Shown here one piece after another: positions 6,357-14,889 of a stretch of DNA of 21,158 bases (the first letter of the stretch is position 1; every line of letters starts with the position of its first letter). Made by a program: the position numbers and the translations under genes. The notes below the pieces were generated by a model. The model was not told the origin of the DNA. It made no database searches and saw only the letters and a list, made by a program, of their open reading frames with translations. This DNA is from Rubritepida sp. (GTDB lineage Bacteria > Pseudomonadota > Alphaproteobacteria > Acetobacterales > Acetobacteraceae), in NCBI GenBank assembly GCA_014376425.1, contig JACMRO010000067.1:1-21158 (forward strand), in the 5' to 3' direction.

Positions 6357-7763
6357 TCATCGTTGCCACGCGGTCTGCGGCATCCCCTCCATTGCCGTGA
6401 AATTGGGCGTCTCGGTCGCGCCAAACCCCGCCACCCCCAGCGAGCCGATCTCAAGCATCCCCTGCCGAATGGCCAACCGCGGACCCGCCGCCGTATCGGC
6501 ATAGAGATCCGGATGCGCCTCCATGAAGCGCACCGCCTCCGCCTTCGGCCGCCCCTCGAATCCTGCGATGAAGTGGTGGCCGTTGCGCTCGACGTGCCCC
6601 AGGCCGAGCGCACTTACCAGCGCCAGATCCTGTTGCACGCACACCCCCGCCAGGGTGGTCAGATCCTCGGCCGACATGAAGTATTCGCCACCCCAGGCCA
6701 CGCATCGCGCCTGGTTGATGAAGCTGCGCCAGAAACCCTTGCAGGCCTTGGTGGATACCCCCGAATAGCCCAGCGCCTTCGCCCGCACGAAGGCATCGAG
6801 GTCGCCATCGCTCTCATCAATGATCACCGGCCGTGCCGCCGCTAGCGCCGCCATCGAGGTTTCCAGCGCCCGTCCGCGGGCCACGGGCTGCTCGATATAG
6901 GCGACGGACGCGCACAGCCGGGCCAGGCGCGGCTCTGCCACCATCGCCCGCCACAACGCGGCCGCACTTTCCGCATCCGCATACTGCTCATTGCCGTCCA
7001 GGCTGGCCTGATAGGCTGGCCCGGCATCCAGCACGGCAGCGATCCGGCACAGCCGGTCGATATCCGCCGCGAGGTTTCCACCCACCTTCAGCTTCCACCA
7101 ACGATGACCATAGATCGCCGCCACCTGCTCCAGCGTTTCGGGCAGGCCGTCATGCACCCATTCCGTCACGTCGGCGTCGGTGATCGGGTCAACCAGCCCG
7201 ACGGTATGACGGGCCGCGATGCGGCTGGGCGGTGGCACCGCCGCCAGCAGCGCCGCAAAGTCGAAATCCTGTAAGTCGGCGATCACCGGGTGCGGCGCCA
7301 TGCCGCCCAGATTGGCCCGCATGCCGGCATCGAAGGACAGGCCTTCCAGCTTCAGCAGCGCATCGAAACAGGCGCGGTCCAGCAATGCCTGGCCGTATGC
7401 GGCAATCAGCGGGTTCAGCGCCTCGGCGCCGCAGGCCGCGACATGGCTGGCATAGCGGTTGGCGTAGTGGCCGAAGGCGGTATCCGCGCCATGCGCCAGC
7501 CCGCCGGCGCAGGCCAGTTCCAGCGACCGGCGAAGCTGGTGTTCGTTGTCGGCGTCGGTCAGCGCGGGGCTCTTGTCGAACCACTTGGCCGCCAGTGTCT
7601 CCGCCGCCACGCCCCAACCCTCGCGGCCGTCTTCCGTTCGGGTCCGCGCCCGCAGCACCGCCTGCCTGCCATGCCGTACCGTGATGACGCCGAAGCGGAA
7701 GGGCATTCGCAAGGTGAAGGGCCACTCGAAGCGTTCAACCGTGAGGATGGCGAAGCGCGTCAC
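6357..7763 (-). CDS. enolase-superfamily (mandelate racemase/MLE-like) enzyme
   Basis: This 468-residue protein has the enolase-superfamily C-terminal barrel. The KLK motif (K224, K226) gives one catalytic base. The three metal ligands are readable as D256 in SLDGNEQY, E291 in AYIEQPV and D317 in VIIDESDGD, and K339 in SGVSTKACKG is the base on the other face. Members abstract a proton alpha to a carboxylate (racemases, cycloisomerases, sugar-acid dehydratases); which reaction applies here cannot be told. It is somewhat longer than the usual 360-430 residues. The frame is open upstream to 7898, inside lptD, but the GTG at 7763 overlaps the lptD stop as GTGA and begins with the expected N-terminal strand, so it is chosen. 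It is the last clearly intact gene of the lpt operon. Confidence 0.87.
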   Translation of the reverse strand: MTRFAILTVERFEWPFTLRMPFRFGVITVRHGRQAVLRARTRTEDGREGWGVAAETLAAKWFDKSPALTDADNEHQLRRSLELACAGGLAHGADTAFGHYANRYASHVAACGAEALNPLIAAYGQALLDRACFDALLKLEGLSFDAGMRANLGGMAPHPVIADLQDFDFAALLAAVPPPSRIAARHTVGLVDPITDADVTEWVHDGLPETLEQVAAIYGHRWWKLKVGGNLAADIDRLCRIAAVLDAGPAYQASLDGNEQYADAESAAALWRAMVAEPRLARLCASVAYIEQPVARGRALETSMAALAAARPVIIDESDGDLDAFVRAKALGYSGVSTKACKGFWRSFINQARCVAWGGEYFMSAEDLTTLAGVCVQQDLALVSALGLGHVERNGHHFIAGFEGRPKAEAVRFMEAHPDLYADTAAGPRLAIRQGMLEIGSLGVAGFGATETPNFTAMEGMPQTAWQR

Positions 7764-10522
7764 AGCGCGCGGAACCCGTATTCGCCGAGCGTCTTGAAGC
7801 CAAGGCGGATCAGGAAAATGGTGTTGCCAGCATATTCCTGCCGGGTGATGGCGTCGCGCGCGAAACGTCGTACGAATCGCCCTTCCAGGATGAAGCACTC
7901 ATCCTCGTAGCCCGCGATGCCCTGCACCAGCACCGGCCTGTCGATATCGATGTCGTACCGCGCCGAGACGCCGAAGCGCCAGTTGGAGCCGGAGGCCGTG
8001 CGGGTGTTGGCGGTAACCCCCACCATCACCTCGTTGCGGGTGCGCAGCGGCCTCAGGTAGGACTGCGGCGTGGTGTAAAGGTAGCCGGCCTGCAGCCCCA
8101 CCGAATCTACTCCGGGGATGACCCCGTTAAGCGAGGTGCTGGCGATATAGTCGCTGAAGCGGTGTTGCCCGGTCTCGCCATCCAGCCGGGTGCGGGCCTG
8201 AATGTCCAGCCAGTGCGCCGGCGCTACCGTCAACCGCCCGACATAGTCGCTGCCCCGCCGGTCCAGCCCGGAGCCTGGCGCGAAGGTCGCGTCGCGATGG
8301 ATCCGCCAGGAGCGGCCGGCGATGGCCTCGACCCGGCCGCCATTGGGGAAGTCCCAGGCGGTGCGCAACGCGCCGTCGACCCGCGTGCCGCCCTCCTGCC
8401 GGTCGCGGCCGTTGAAGCGGTTCAGGTTGAACAGGTTCGCGTCGGTGAATTCGAGGTCGATGCTGTCCTCGTTGGGAAAGCGCGTCTGCCGGCCGGTGTT
8501 GGGGCCGGTGACCAGCTGGATGCGTGGCTCGATCGTCTGCGTGCCATAGGCGCCGGCGCTGCGGACCAGCGGCATCCGCCAGTCGATGGCGGCCCGGACG
8601 TTACCGTCGCCGTGGAAGCCGTTGGCCTCGTTATTCGTGGTGGTGGTGACGACTTTGGCGCCGATGGTGTTGACCGACTGGCGGCTCGCGTAATAGCCGC
8701 GCAAGTCGCCCTGCATGCGGAAGTTCCACACGCCGCCGACCGGATCGATCTCCTCGCGCCGCCAGTTGGCCTGCAGGGTGGTGCGCTGGCTGGACGCGCC
8801 GGTCAGCCGGGTGATCCCCAGCAGCCCGGCATTGACCTGCAGGAAGCCGCCTAGATAGCGCTCCCGCGGCGCGTATTCGCCATAGGCGTTGGGGCCGACG
8901 ATGGGGAACAGCCGGTCATTATCCGTCGTCCGCAGGCCCTGGTAGAGGCGGGTGTCGATGCGGGCATAACCCTCCGTCCCCCAAAAACCTTCCAGGAAGG
9001 CCGTGCTGGTCAGCACCCGGCGGAACTCGAAGCGGTAGGTGCGCAGATACTGCTCGCTGGACGCACGGTTGATCTCGACGCCCACCCGCCAGTTCTCATC
9101 CAGGTGGAAGCGCGCGCGTGAATAGATGTGGCCGGCGAACTCGCGCTTCCCGCCGGTGCTGCCGCCCAGCGTGCCGGGGTTGAAATAGCCGCCGCTGAAC
9201 TGCGCCTGGATGTCGCCGCTGTTGAAACGCCGGCGGTACTCGGCGCCGACATTGGGCGTCTGGCTGGTCGAGAAGAGCGGCGTCACGGTCAGGTCGCTCT
9301 GTTCGTCGATCGCCCAGTAGTAGGGTGTCTGGATGAAGCCGCCCAGGAAGCGGGTGCTGCCCACCGTCGGAAACAGGAAGCCCGAACCGCGGGGCGATTG
9401 CGGGTCGGGGTGGGAGAAGAACGGCGTGTACAGGACCGGCACGCCGTACACTTCCAGCCGCGCGTCGCGGTAGGCGATGCGCTGGGCGGCGGTGTCCTGC
9501 GTCGCGGTGCGCGCCCGCACCTGCCACAGCGGCGGCGCCGAGGGGTCGCGCTCGCACAGGTTGCAGCTGGAATAGACCACGCGGCTGATGTCGCTCAGCG
9601 TCTGCCGTGGCGTGTTTTCGGGCGCGCCCTCGGGCAGCGGCGCGGTGGTGCGGCGGATGCCATTGGCCACCAGGCGGCCATTGGCGGCCAGCAGCGCGCG
9701 TACTCCCGTCAGCACGCCGTCACGGAAGCCCTGGCCCAGCTCCGCGCTGTCGGCGAACAGCACCTGGCCGTCGGCTTCCATGATCTGCACATTGCCGCGG
9801 ACGGTGGCGATCGAAGTGTTGCGGTCGTAGCTGAATTCGTCGGCGCGCAGGATGCGCTCGTTCTGCCATGCCTCGACCCGGCCGCGGGCGGTGACGATGC
9901 CGCGCTCACGGTCGTACTCCACCTCGTCGGCGGTGAAGGTGACGGGGGCGCTGTTGTCGACGCGTGGTGGCCCGGCGGGGGTGCGGGGGGCGGCCGGCGG
10001 GGCCGGCGTGGCCGGGCCCAGGCTGCCCATCGGCGCGCCGGGGACGGCGGCATCGAAGCCGCGGCCGGTCTGTGCTTCCAGCGGGCCGCCGAGCGTCAGC
10101 AGTAAGCCCGCCGCGACCGAGGCTGTAAGCCACCGCGCTGGGCCGAGCAGCGCCGTGGTGCGGCGGGTCGCGGCCGTAGCCTCTCGCGCCAGCAGACCAC
10201 CCAGTCGCTGCACAAGTCTCGCGGCCGCCAAGCCGCCAGTAAGGGTACGGCGATGCGCCAGGCGAACCATGCCGCAGCCCGCACAGACCGTGCCGCGTGC
10301 GCCCATCGCCAGCCAGCCGAAGCCTTGCGCAGCACATGCCTGGCCCGACACGGCCGCCCGTTTCGCGTCGCCCCAGGCGCCCCTGGCCAGCACAGCGACA
10401 GCATGGCCGAAGCCTCCCGCCCAAGCCGCCGCACGCCGCATTTCAGCAGCTTCCAGCCGACGTTGGCGCCGGCTGCCGAAGCGAATGAGCGCCGCTTGTG
10501 CTGAGGGTGCCCTGGCTGCCAT
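7760..10522 (-). CDS. lptD: LPS-assembly outer-membrane protein LptD
   Basis: LptD forms the outer-membrane barrel that, with LptE, inserts LPS into the outer leaflet. After a Pro/Ala-rich linker, the protein has an OstA/LptA-like beta domain from about residue 195 (VTFTADEVEYDRERGIVTARG), then SSCNLCE with C320 and C323. The long C-terminal barrel includes PVLYTPFFSHPDPQSPRGSGFL. The last strand ends in aromatic and alternating residues. The family's inter-domain disulfide partner may be the single Cys in EDECFILEG near the end. The start is uncertain. ATG 10522 (TTG 10528 also possible) follows lptG by 9 bases but places the only signal-peptide-like stretch (LTASVAAGLLLTLGG) at about residues 133-147. 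GTG 10213 would give a more normal leader. Its stop overlaps the next gene as GTGA. Confidence 0.93.
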   Translation of the reverse strand: MAARAPSAQAALIRFGSRRQRRLEAAEMRRAAAWAGGFGHAVAVLARGAWGDAKRAAVSGQACAAQGFGWLAMGARGTVCAGCGMVRLAHRRTLTGGLAAARLVQRLGGLLAREATAATRRTTALLGPARWLTASVAAGLLLTLGGPLEAQTGRGFDAAVPGAPMGSLGPATPAPPAAPRTPAGPPRVDNSAPVTFTADEVEYDRERGIVTARGRVEAWQNERILRADEFSYDRNTSIATVRGNVQIMEADGQVLFADSAELGQGFRDGVLTGVRALLAANGRLVANGIRRTTAPLPEGAPENTPRQTLSDISRVVYSSCNLCERDPSAPPLWQVRARTATQDTAAQRIAYRDARLEVYGVPVLYTPFFSHPDPQSPRGSGFLFPTVGSTRFLGGFIQTPYYWAIDEQSDLTVTPLFSTSQTPNVGAEYRRRFNSGDIQAQFSGGYFNPGTLGGSTGGKREFAGHIYSRARFHLDENWRVGVEINRASSEQYLRTYRFEFRRVLTSTAFLEGFWGTEGYARIDTRLYQGLRTTDNDRLFPIVGPNAYGEYAPRERYLGGFLQVNAGLLGITRLTGASSQRTTLQANWRREEIDPVGGVWNFRMQGDLRGYYASRQSVNTIGAKVVTTTTNNEANGFHGDGNVRAAIDWRMPLVRSAGAYGTQTIEPRIQLVTGPNTGRQTRFPNEDSIDLEFTDANLFNLNRFNGRDRQEGGTRVDGALRTAWDFPNGGRVEAIAGRSWRIHRDATFAPGSGLDRRGSDYVGRLTVAPAHWLDIQARTRLDGETGQHRFSDYIASTSLNGVIPGVDSVGLQAGYLYTTPQSYLRPLRTRNEVMVGVTANTRTASGSNWRFGVSARYDIDIDRPVLVQGIAGYEDECFILEGRFVRRFARDAITRQEYAGNTIFLIRLGFKTLGEYGFRAL

Positions 10523-10531
10523 CGGCAAGCT

Positions 10532-11656
10532 TTACCCGTCCTCCAGATGCAGCAACAGGCCCATCGCCAGCAACAATCCGGCGATGCTCGGCGCCCAGGC
10601 AGCCAGCCACACCGGCAGCGCGCCGGATTCGCCGAATTCCGCGGTGATCTTGTCCAGCACGAACAGTGCGAAGCCGGCCGAGACCCCCGCACCCACCATG
10701 CGCATCACCCCGCCCATCCGGCTGGGGCGCATCGAGAAACCGGCGGCGACCAGCGCCATCGCCACCGCCAGCGCCGGCAGCGCCAGCAGCGACTGGAACT
10801 GCAACCGGTGCCGAATGGCCGAGAAGCCGGCCTGTTCCAGCACCGCGATGAAGCCCGGCAGCGCCCAGAAGCTCAACGTATCGGGCGAGGCGAAGCTGTT
10901 TTCGATGCGGTCGGGCGTCAGCTCGGTGGGCAGGGTCAGGGTGGCGGGGGCGGCGGGCAGCCGGTCGGCGCCGAACAGCACCGCATTCTCCAGCACCCAG
11001 CGGCCCGGGGCCAGGGTGGCGCGCGGCACTTCCAGGCGCTGCAGCGGCCGGTCCGCGGCGGAAAGCCGCCAGATCGTCACCTCCTCCAGAATGAAGGTCA
11101 GGTCGCGGCCGGAGGAAAGCAGCCGCGTCGGCCGGCCGGAGATGATGGCGACCCCCCCCGGCTCCAGCGCCCGGTCGGCCTGGCGCAGCCACAGCCTGCC
11201 GCCGGCCAACGCGGTCACGCCGCCGCCGGCGCGCAGGAAGGTTGCCTCCAGCCGTTCGGCGCGCGACAGCATGGCCGACGAGATCGGCGAGATGGCGCCG
11301 ATCGCGACACCGCCGAAGAGCAGCGCCACCACCACCGGCCCCAGCAGGAACCCCCAGGCCGAAACCCCGGTCGCCCGCGCCACGATCAGCTCGGATGAGC
11401 GGGTGAGGCGCCAGAAGGCCAGGATGCCGCCCAGCAGGATGGCGAAGGGCATGATCTGGATCGACAGGAAGGGCATCCGCAGCCCGGCGATCGAGGCGAC
11501 CAGCGCGAAGCCCGCATCGGGGCGGGCGGCGGCACGGCGCAGCAGTTCGATGAAGTCGAACAGCGAGACCAGCAGGGTGAGCGCCGCCAGCATGGTCAGC
11601 GTCGCCATCAGGAACCGGCGGCCGACATAGAAGGTCAACGTCTGCGCGAAGGTCAT
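10532..11656 (-). CDS. lptG: LPS export ABC transporter permease LptG
   Basis: LptG is one of the two inner-membrane permeases of the LptB2FG transporter, which extracts LPS and passes it to the LptC/LptA bridge. The 374 residues show the YjgP/YjgQ layout: hydrophobic helices at about 13-36, 62-82 and 100-122, a periplasmic jellyroll-like region from about 130 to 280, and three more helices from about 287 to the end. TRSSELIVARATGVSAW (85-101) is the conserved coupling segment, and FSMRPSRMGG (307-316) precedes the fifth helix. The start overlaps the lptF stop as ATGA. LptG is told from LptF by order and by the RPSR..G segment near the C-terminal helices. The ATPase LptB is not in the window. 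Confidence 0.93.
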   Translation of the reverse strand: MTFAQTLTFYVGRRFLMATLTMLAALTLLVSLFDFIELLRRAAARPDAGFALVASIAGLRMPFLSIQIMPFAILLGGILAFWRLTRSSELIVARATGVSAWGFLLGPVVVALLFGGVAIGAISPISSAMLSRAERLEATFLRAGGGVTALAGGRLWLRQADRALEPGGVAIISGRPTRLLSSGRDLTFILEEVTIWRLSAADRPLQRLEVPRATLAPGRWVLENAVLFGADRLPAAPATLTLPTELTPDRIENSFASPDTLSFWALPGFIAVLEQAGFSAIRHRLQFQSLLALPALAVAMALVAAGFSMRPSRMGGVMRMVGAGVSAGFALFVLDKITAEFGESGALPVWLAAWAPSIAGLLLAMGLLLHLEDG

Positions 11657-12783
11657 GCCCGGGCGACCCTGGGAAGGCTGCCACCGCGCCGCAGCCCGGG
11701 CATGCCCGACAGCACCCAGGCCGCCACGATGCCGGGTACGATGGCGTGAATCCAGATCAGCGGCAGCAGCGAGTTGGTCCGTGCCGCAGCGCTGCTGAAG
11801 ATCAGCCCGACCGCCAGCAGCCCGACCACCAGCGTGCTGCCCAGGAACAGCTTTAGCCCGCCGCCATAGCGCTGGAACTGACCGGTCAGCGCCACCGCCA
11901 GGCCCAGCAGCGCCAGCGAGAAGCCGGTGAGCGGATTGGCCAGCCGCTGATGCGCCTCGGCCCGGAAGCGCCGCCGGTCCCGCAGCGAGACATCGGGCTC
12001 GGGATTCAGCAGCTCATCCAGGCCGCGTTCCTGGGCGTTGCGGAAGCGGTTCTGCTCGGCCCGGTTGGCGCGCGCCAGGTCCAGGCTGTTCTCGGTGAAG
12101 CTCAGCACATTGAGTCGCACGGCGCCGGTGGGGCTGCGCTCCAGTTGCTGCCGCTGGCCATTAATCAGCGTGACGCGTGGGCCCTCGGGGCCGTTGGAGA
12201 GCCGCCCCGCCTCGGCCAGGATGGTGACGGGCGCGCCCCGCTCTCGCGCATCATGCACCATGATGCCGCGCAGGCTGCCATCGATCTCGCGCGTCCGGGC
12301 ATAGACGGTAAGGTCGTCGCCGACCGAGGAAAACACGCCCTCCTGCAGCAGCAGCCCAGCCATCTGATTGCGGATCTCGAACTGCCATTCGCGGAACGAG
12401 GCATGGCTGAGCGGCACCAGGTAAAGCGTCAGGAAATAGCCCAGCACGACGGCAAGCCCTGCTACCGCCATGGCGGGGCGCGCGAGCTGCCATTGCGACA
12501 GGCCGGCCGCGCGCATCACCACCAGCTCACGGTCGCTGCCCAGCCGGACATAGGTGAACAGCACGACGACGAAGGTGGTGATGGGCAGGATGACGGCGAA
12601 GAAGCTGGGCAACAGCAGCGAGGTCAGTTCGAGGAACACCCAGAAAGACAGGCCGCGATCCAGCACCAGCTCGATGAAGCGCAGCGACTGGGTGAGCCAG
12701 ACGAGCGCGGCCAGGCCGATGGTCACGGCCAGCAAGGCGCCGCCCAGCTGGCGAAAGACGTAGAGGTCGATGCGGGTGATCAC
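11653..12783 (-). CDS. lptF: LPS export ABC transporter permease LptF
   Basis: LptF is the partner permease of LptG. The 376-residue protein begins VITRIDLYVFRQLGGALLAV, the typical IxRYxxRE-like start of the family. Helices lie at about 14-36, 48-78 and 101-124. SDRELVVMRAAGLS (83-96) is the coupling segment, then a periplasmic domain from about 130 to 270, the conserved FRAEAHQRLANPL (273-285), and three C-terminal helices from about 286 to 359. The frame is open far upstream, but the GTG at 12783 fits the family start and lies 22 bases after the protease stop. No clear Shine-Dalgarno is seen. The stop overlaps lptG as ATGA. The usual divergent leucyl aminopeptidase gene (pepA) is absent, its place taken by a protease lipoprotein and an FAD oxidase. 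Confidence 0.93.
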   Translation of the reverse strand: MITRIDLYVFRQLGGALLAVTIGLAALVWLTQSLRFIELVLDRGLSFWVFLELTSLLLPSFFAVILPITTFVVVLFTYVRLGSDRELVVMRAAGLSQWQLARPAMAVAGLAVVLGYFLTLYLVPLSHASFREWQFEIRNQMAGLLLQEGVFSSVGDDLTVYARTREIDGSLRGIMVHDARERGAPVTILAEAGRLSNGPEGPRVTLINGQRQQLERSPTGAVRLNVLSFTENSLDLARANRAEQNRFRNAQERGLDELLNPEPDVSLRDRRRFRAEAHQRLANPLTGFSLALLGLAVALTGQFQRYGGGLKLFLGSTLVVGLLAVGLIFSSAAARTNSLLPLIWIHAIVPGIVAAWVLSGMPGLRRGGSLPRVARA

Positions 12784-12805
12784 GGGGCCGGGTATAGCCG
12801 GGCGT

Positions 12806-13456
12806 TCAGCCGCCGGCCAGGAAGGCGCGGATGGTCGAGGTGCGGACGATCCAGGCGGCGTCCGGGTTGCCCAGCGCCCGCTGGCTGACGATGCCGTGCA
12901 GGCAGAGACGCGCGGGGTCGAAGACGCCGCCGCCGGATTCGCCGGCCTCCAGCCGCAGCGGCAGCACCGCGTAGCTGCCATCGACCGGGTTGGCCTCGGC
13001 CGCGTCGGCGCCCATGCGGGCCAGGGTGGTACGGTCGCGGGTCGCGACCAGGACGGTCTGGCCCGGGCGCAGGTCGCCAGCGCAGAGCGCCACACCATGG
13101 CCGCCGCCGGTGGACAGCAATGCGAGATCGGCACCGCCCCGATAGGTCAGCTCGCAATCGGCGGGGTTGAGGCGGGCCTGGCCCTGGCGCAGCCGCGCCG
13201 CCGGCTGGCCCGGGTCGATCAGCACGGCGGAAAGCCGCGGTGGCGCATCGCGCCGGCCCAGGCGGCAGAAGCCCTCGGCCATGCCGGCGTCGTCCAAGAT
13301 GTGGGCGGCGGAGAGCAGCCGGCCGCCTTCCAGCGGCACCGCCGTGGCCCCGGCGCGGGCAACCCCGGAAAATTCGACGGTGACTGGGACGGCCAGGTTG
13401 GCCGGCGGGGGTGCGGCGCAGGCGGCCAGCAGCAGCGCCGCCGCGATCAGCTTCAT
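12806..13456 (-). CDS. trypsin-like serine protease, predicted lipoprotein
   Basis: This 216-residue protein opens with a lipoprotein signal, MKLIAAALLLAAC, with the lipobox Cys at 13, followed by a Pro/Ala-rich stretch. The rest has a small trypsin/chymotrypsin fold with a readable triad: H52 in LLSAAHIL, D110 in GADLALL and S174 in GESGGGVFD. Extra cysteines at 64, 101, 125 and 185 could form periplasmic disulfides. It would be anchored to the inner or outer membrane and face the periplasm; Ala-Ala after the Cys gives no inner-membrane retention signal. The start overlaps the stop of the upstream FAD oxidase as ATGA, with GGGG just before it, and the gene sits 22 bases ahead of lptF. The substrate is unknown. 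A role in envelope quality control is a guess from position only. Confidence 0.85.
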   Translation of the reverse strand: MKLIAAALLLAACAAPPPANLAVPVTVEFSGVARAGATAVPLEGGRLLSAAHILDDAGMAEGFCRLGRRDAPPRLSAVLIDPGQPAARLRQGQARLNPADCELTYRGGADLALLSTGGGHGVALCAGDLRPGQTVLVATRDRTTLARMGADAAEANPVDGSYAVLPLRLEAGESGGGVFDPARLCLHGIVSQRALGNPDAAWIVRTSTIRAFLAGG

Positions 13457-14889
13457 CCACGCCCCATGGGCAACACCTTGCCGGGGTTCATCAACCCGAG
13501 CGGGTCGAGCGCGGCCTTGATCGCCTGCATCGCGCAAAGCTCCGCCCCGCCGCGCCAGTCCTGCATCATGTCGGTCTTCAGCCGGCCGATGCCGTGCTCG
13601 GCCGAGAAACTGCCGCCGTACTCGCGCACGATCGCGTTGACGCAGTCCATGATGTCGTGGCTGCGGGCCAGGAAGGCCTGCGGGTCCATATCCAGCGGCT
13701 GCGCCAGGTTCATGTGGATGTTGCCGTCGCCCAGATGGCCGAACGGCACCGGTCGGCTGCCGGGGATGAGCCGCATCAGCGCTTCGGATGACCGCCTGAC
13801 CATCTCCGGCACCGCCGAGACGGGCACCGAAACGTCGTTCTTCACGCTGGCGCCAGCACGCTTCTGGCCCTCCGGATGCTCCTCCCGCAGCTTCCAGATG
13901 GCGGCGCGCTGGGCGACGGATTCCGCCAGTGCGGCATCGAGCACCTCGCCCGCTTCCATCGCCGCTTCCAGCACGTTCTCCAGCAGCGCGCGCAGCCCCG
14001 CATCGGGGCGCGAGGACGCCAGGTCCACCAGCACGTAATGCTGCGCCCGCGCGGCCAGCGGCAGCACCACGCCGGGCACATGGTCGAGCACCAGGTGCAG
14101 GCTGCCGGCGGACATGTATTCGAACGCCCGCACCGCACCCTCATCCTGGTCGCGCAGGCGGCGGAACAGGGCGAGCGCGGCAGCCTCGTCGGCCACGGCA
14201 CACAGCGCCACCGCTTCCTCGCGCGGCAGCGGAAACAGTCGCAGGGCGGCTGCGGTCATGAAGCCCAGCGTGCCCTCGGCGCCCACCATCAGGTGGCGCA
14301 GCGCATAGCCGGTGTTGTCCTTGCGCAGCCGGCGCAGGCCGTGCCAGATCGCGCCATCGGGCATCACGCATTCCAGGCCCAGCATCAGCTCACGCGCATT
14401 GCCGTAGCGCACGGTGGTGTTGCCGCCGGCATTGGTGGACAGCACGCCGCCGATAGTGGCGGAACCCTCGGCGCCCAGTGAGAGCGGGAACAGGGCGCCG
14501 GCTTCACGGGCCGCATCCTGGGCGGCTTTCAGCACCAGCCCGGCTTCGCACACCATGGTCATGTCGGTGGTGTCGATCTCGCGCACGCGGTTCATCCGCG
14601 TCAGCGCCACGACGATCTGGCGGCCGGATTCGTCCGGCGTGGCGCCGCCCACCATCGAGGTGTTGCCGCCCTGCGGCACCATGGCCACGCGGGCGGCGGC
14701 GCAGGCGCGGACGCATTCGGACAATTCGGCGGTACTCCCCGGCCGCAGCACGGCCAGTGCTGCGCCGTGGTAGAGGCCGCGCCAATCCGTCAGCATCGGC
14801 GCGGCATCGGCGCCGGTCAGCAGGCCGGCGGGGCCGGTGATGCGGGAGAGGGTTTCCAGCAGGGAAGCGGGGTGCGGGGCTTCGGGCAT
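13453..14889 (-). CDS. FAD-linked oxidase, GlcD / D-2-hydroxyglutarate dehydrogenase-like
   Basis: This 478-residue flavoprotein oxidises a D-2-hydroxy acid. An FAD-binding_4 (PCMH-type) domain fills about residues 40-220, with VPQGGNTSMVGGATP (71-85), LSLGAEGSATIGGVLSTNAGG (137-156) and MVGAEGTLGF (201-210). The FAD-oxidase C domain follows, with GHLGDGNIHMN (384-394) and SAEHGIGRLK (429-438), which supply the metal-binding and active-site His and Glu (H385, H392, E431, H432). The length and absence of an Fe-S domain fit D-2-hydroxyglutarate or D-lactate dehydrogenases rather than fused types. The frame stays open antisense through galD, but ATG 14889 matches the family start. It overlaps the downstream protease as ATGA and faces galD across 51 bases. 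Which hydroxy acid is used is not determined. Confidence 0.92.
   Translation of the reverse strand: MPEAPHPASLLETLSRITGPAGLLTGADAAPMLTDWRGLYHGAALAVLRPGSTAELSECVRACAAARVAMVPQGGNTSMVGGATPDESGRQIVVALTRMNRVREIDTTDMTMVCEAGLVLKAAQDAAREAGALFPLSLGAEGSATIGGVLSTNAGGNTTVRYGNARELMLGLECVMPDGAIWHGLRRLRKDNTGYALRHLMVGAEGTLGFMTAAALRLFPLPREEAVALCAVADEAAALALFRRLRDQDEGAVRAFEYMSAGSLHLVLDHVPGVVLPLAARAQHYVLVDLASSRPDAGLRALLENVLEAAMEAGEVLDAALAESVAQRAAIWKLREEHPEGQKRAGASVKNDVSVPVSAVPEMVRRSSEALMRLIPGSRPVPFGHLGDGNIHMNLAQPLDMDPQAFLARSHDIMDCVNAIVREYGGSFSAEHGIGRLKTDMMQDWRGGAELCAMQAIKAALDPLGLMNPGKVLPMGRG

Larger units (their letters stand above)
5797..6360 (-). pseudogene. HNH-like hypothetical gene interrupted by one in-frame TGA
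   Basis: The minus-strand frame starting at ATG 6360 (or 6357) runs 35 codons, MMPPVDKIRQG to AALDA, meets TGA at 6255-6253, and continues in the same frame through FTDNGGAIHSVERIL to the ATG at 6195 and on to the stop at 5797. Read through, it is 187 codons. The 132-residue part from 6195 contains RIEHIMPQ and, 30 residues later, NYRLVLLTSEEARRLDRLNRSK. This resembles the His-containing strand and trailing Asn/Leu-rich segment of HNH-type nucleases such as DUF1524, but the match is from memory and weak. The start overlaps the enolase stop as ATGA. The 3' end runs antisense into thiG for 55 bases, so the native C-terminus is probably lost or earlier. GC is far below the neighbours. The likely cause is a nonsense mutation in an acquired gene. 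Confidence 0.55.

Noticed and set aside
9852..11630. 592-codon plus-strand frame over lptD and lptG
   Set aside because: Ser/Arg/Ala-rich shadow of two well-supported genes on the other strand.
12784..13134. 117-codon N-terminal extension of LptF
   Set aside because: It overlaps the protease gene in another frame. LptF proteins start at the sequence encoded from GTG 12783.
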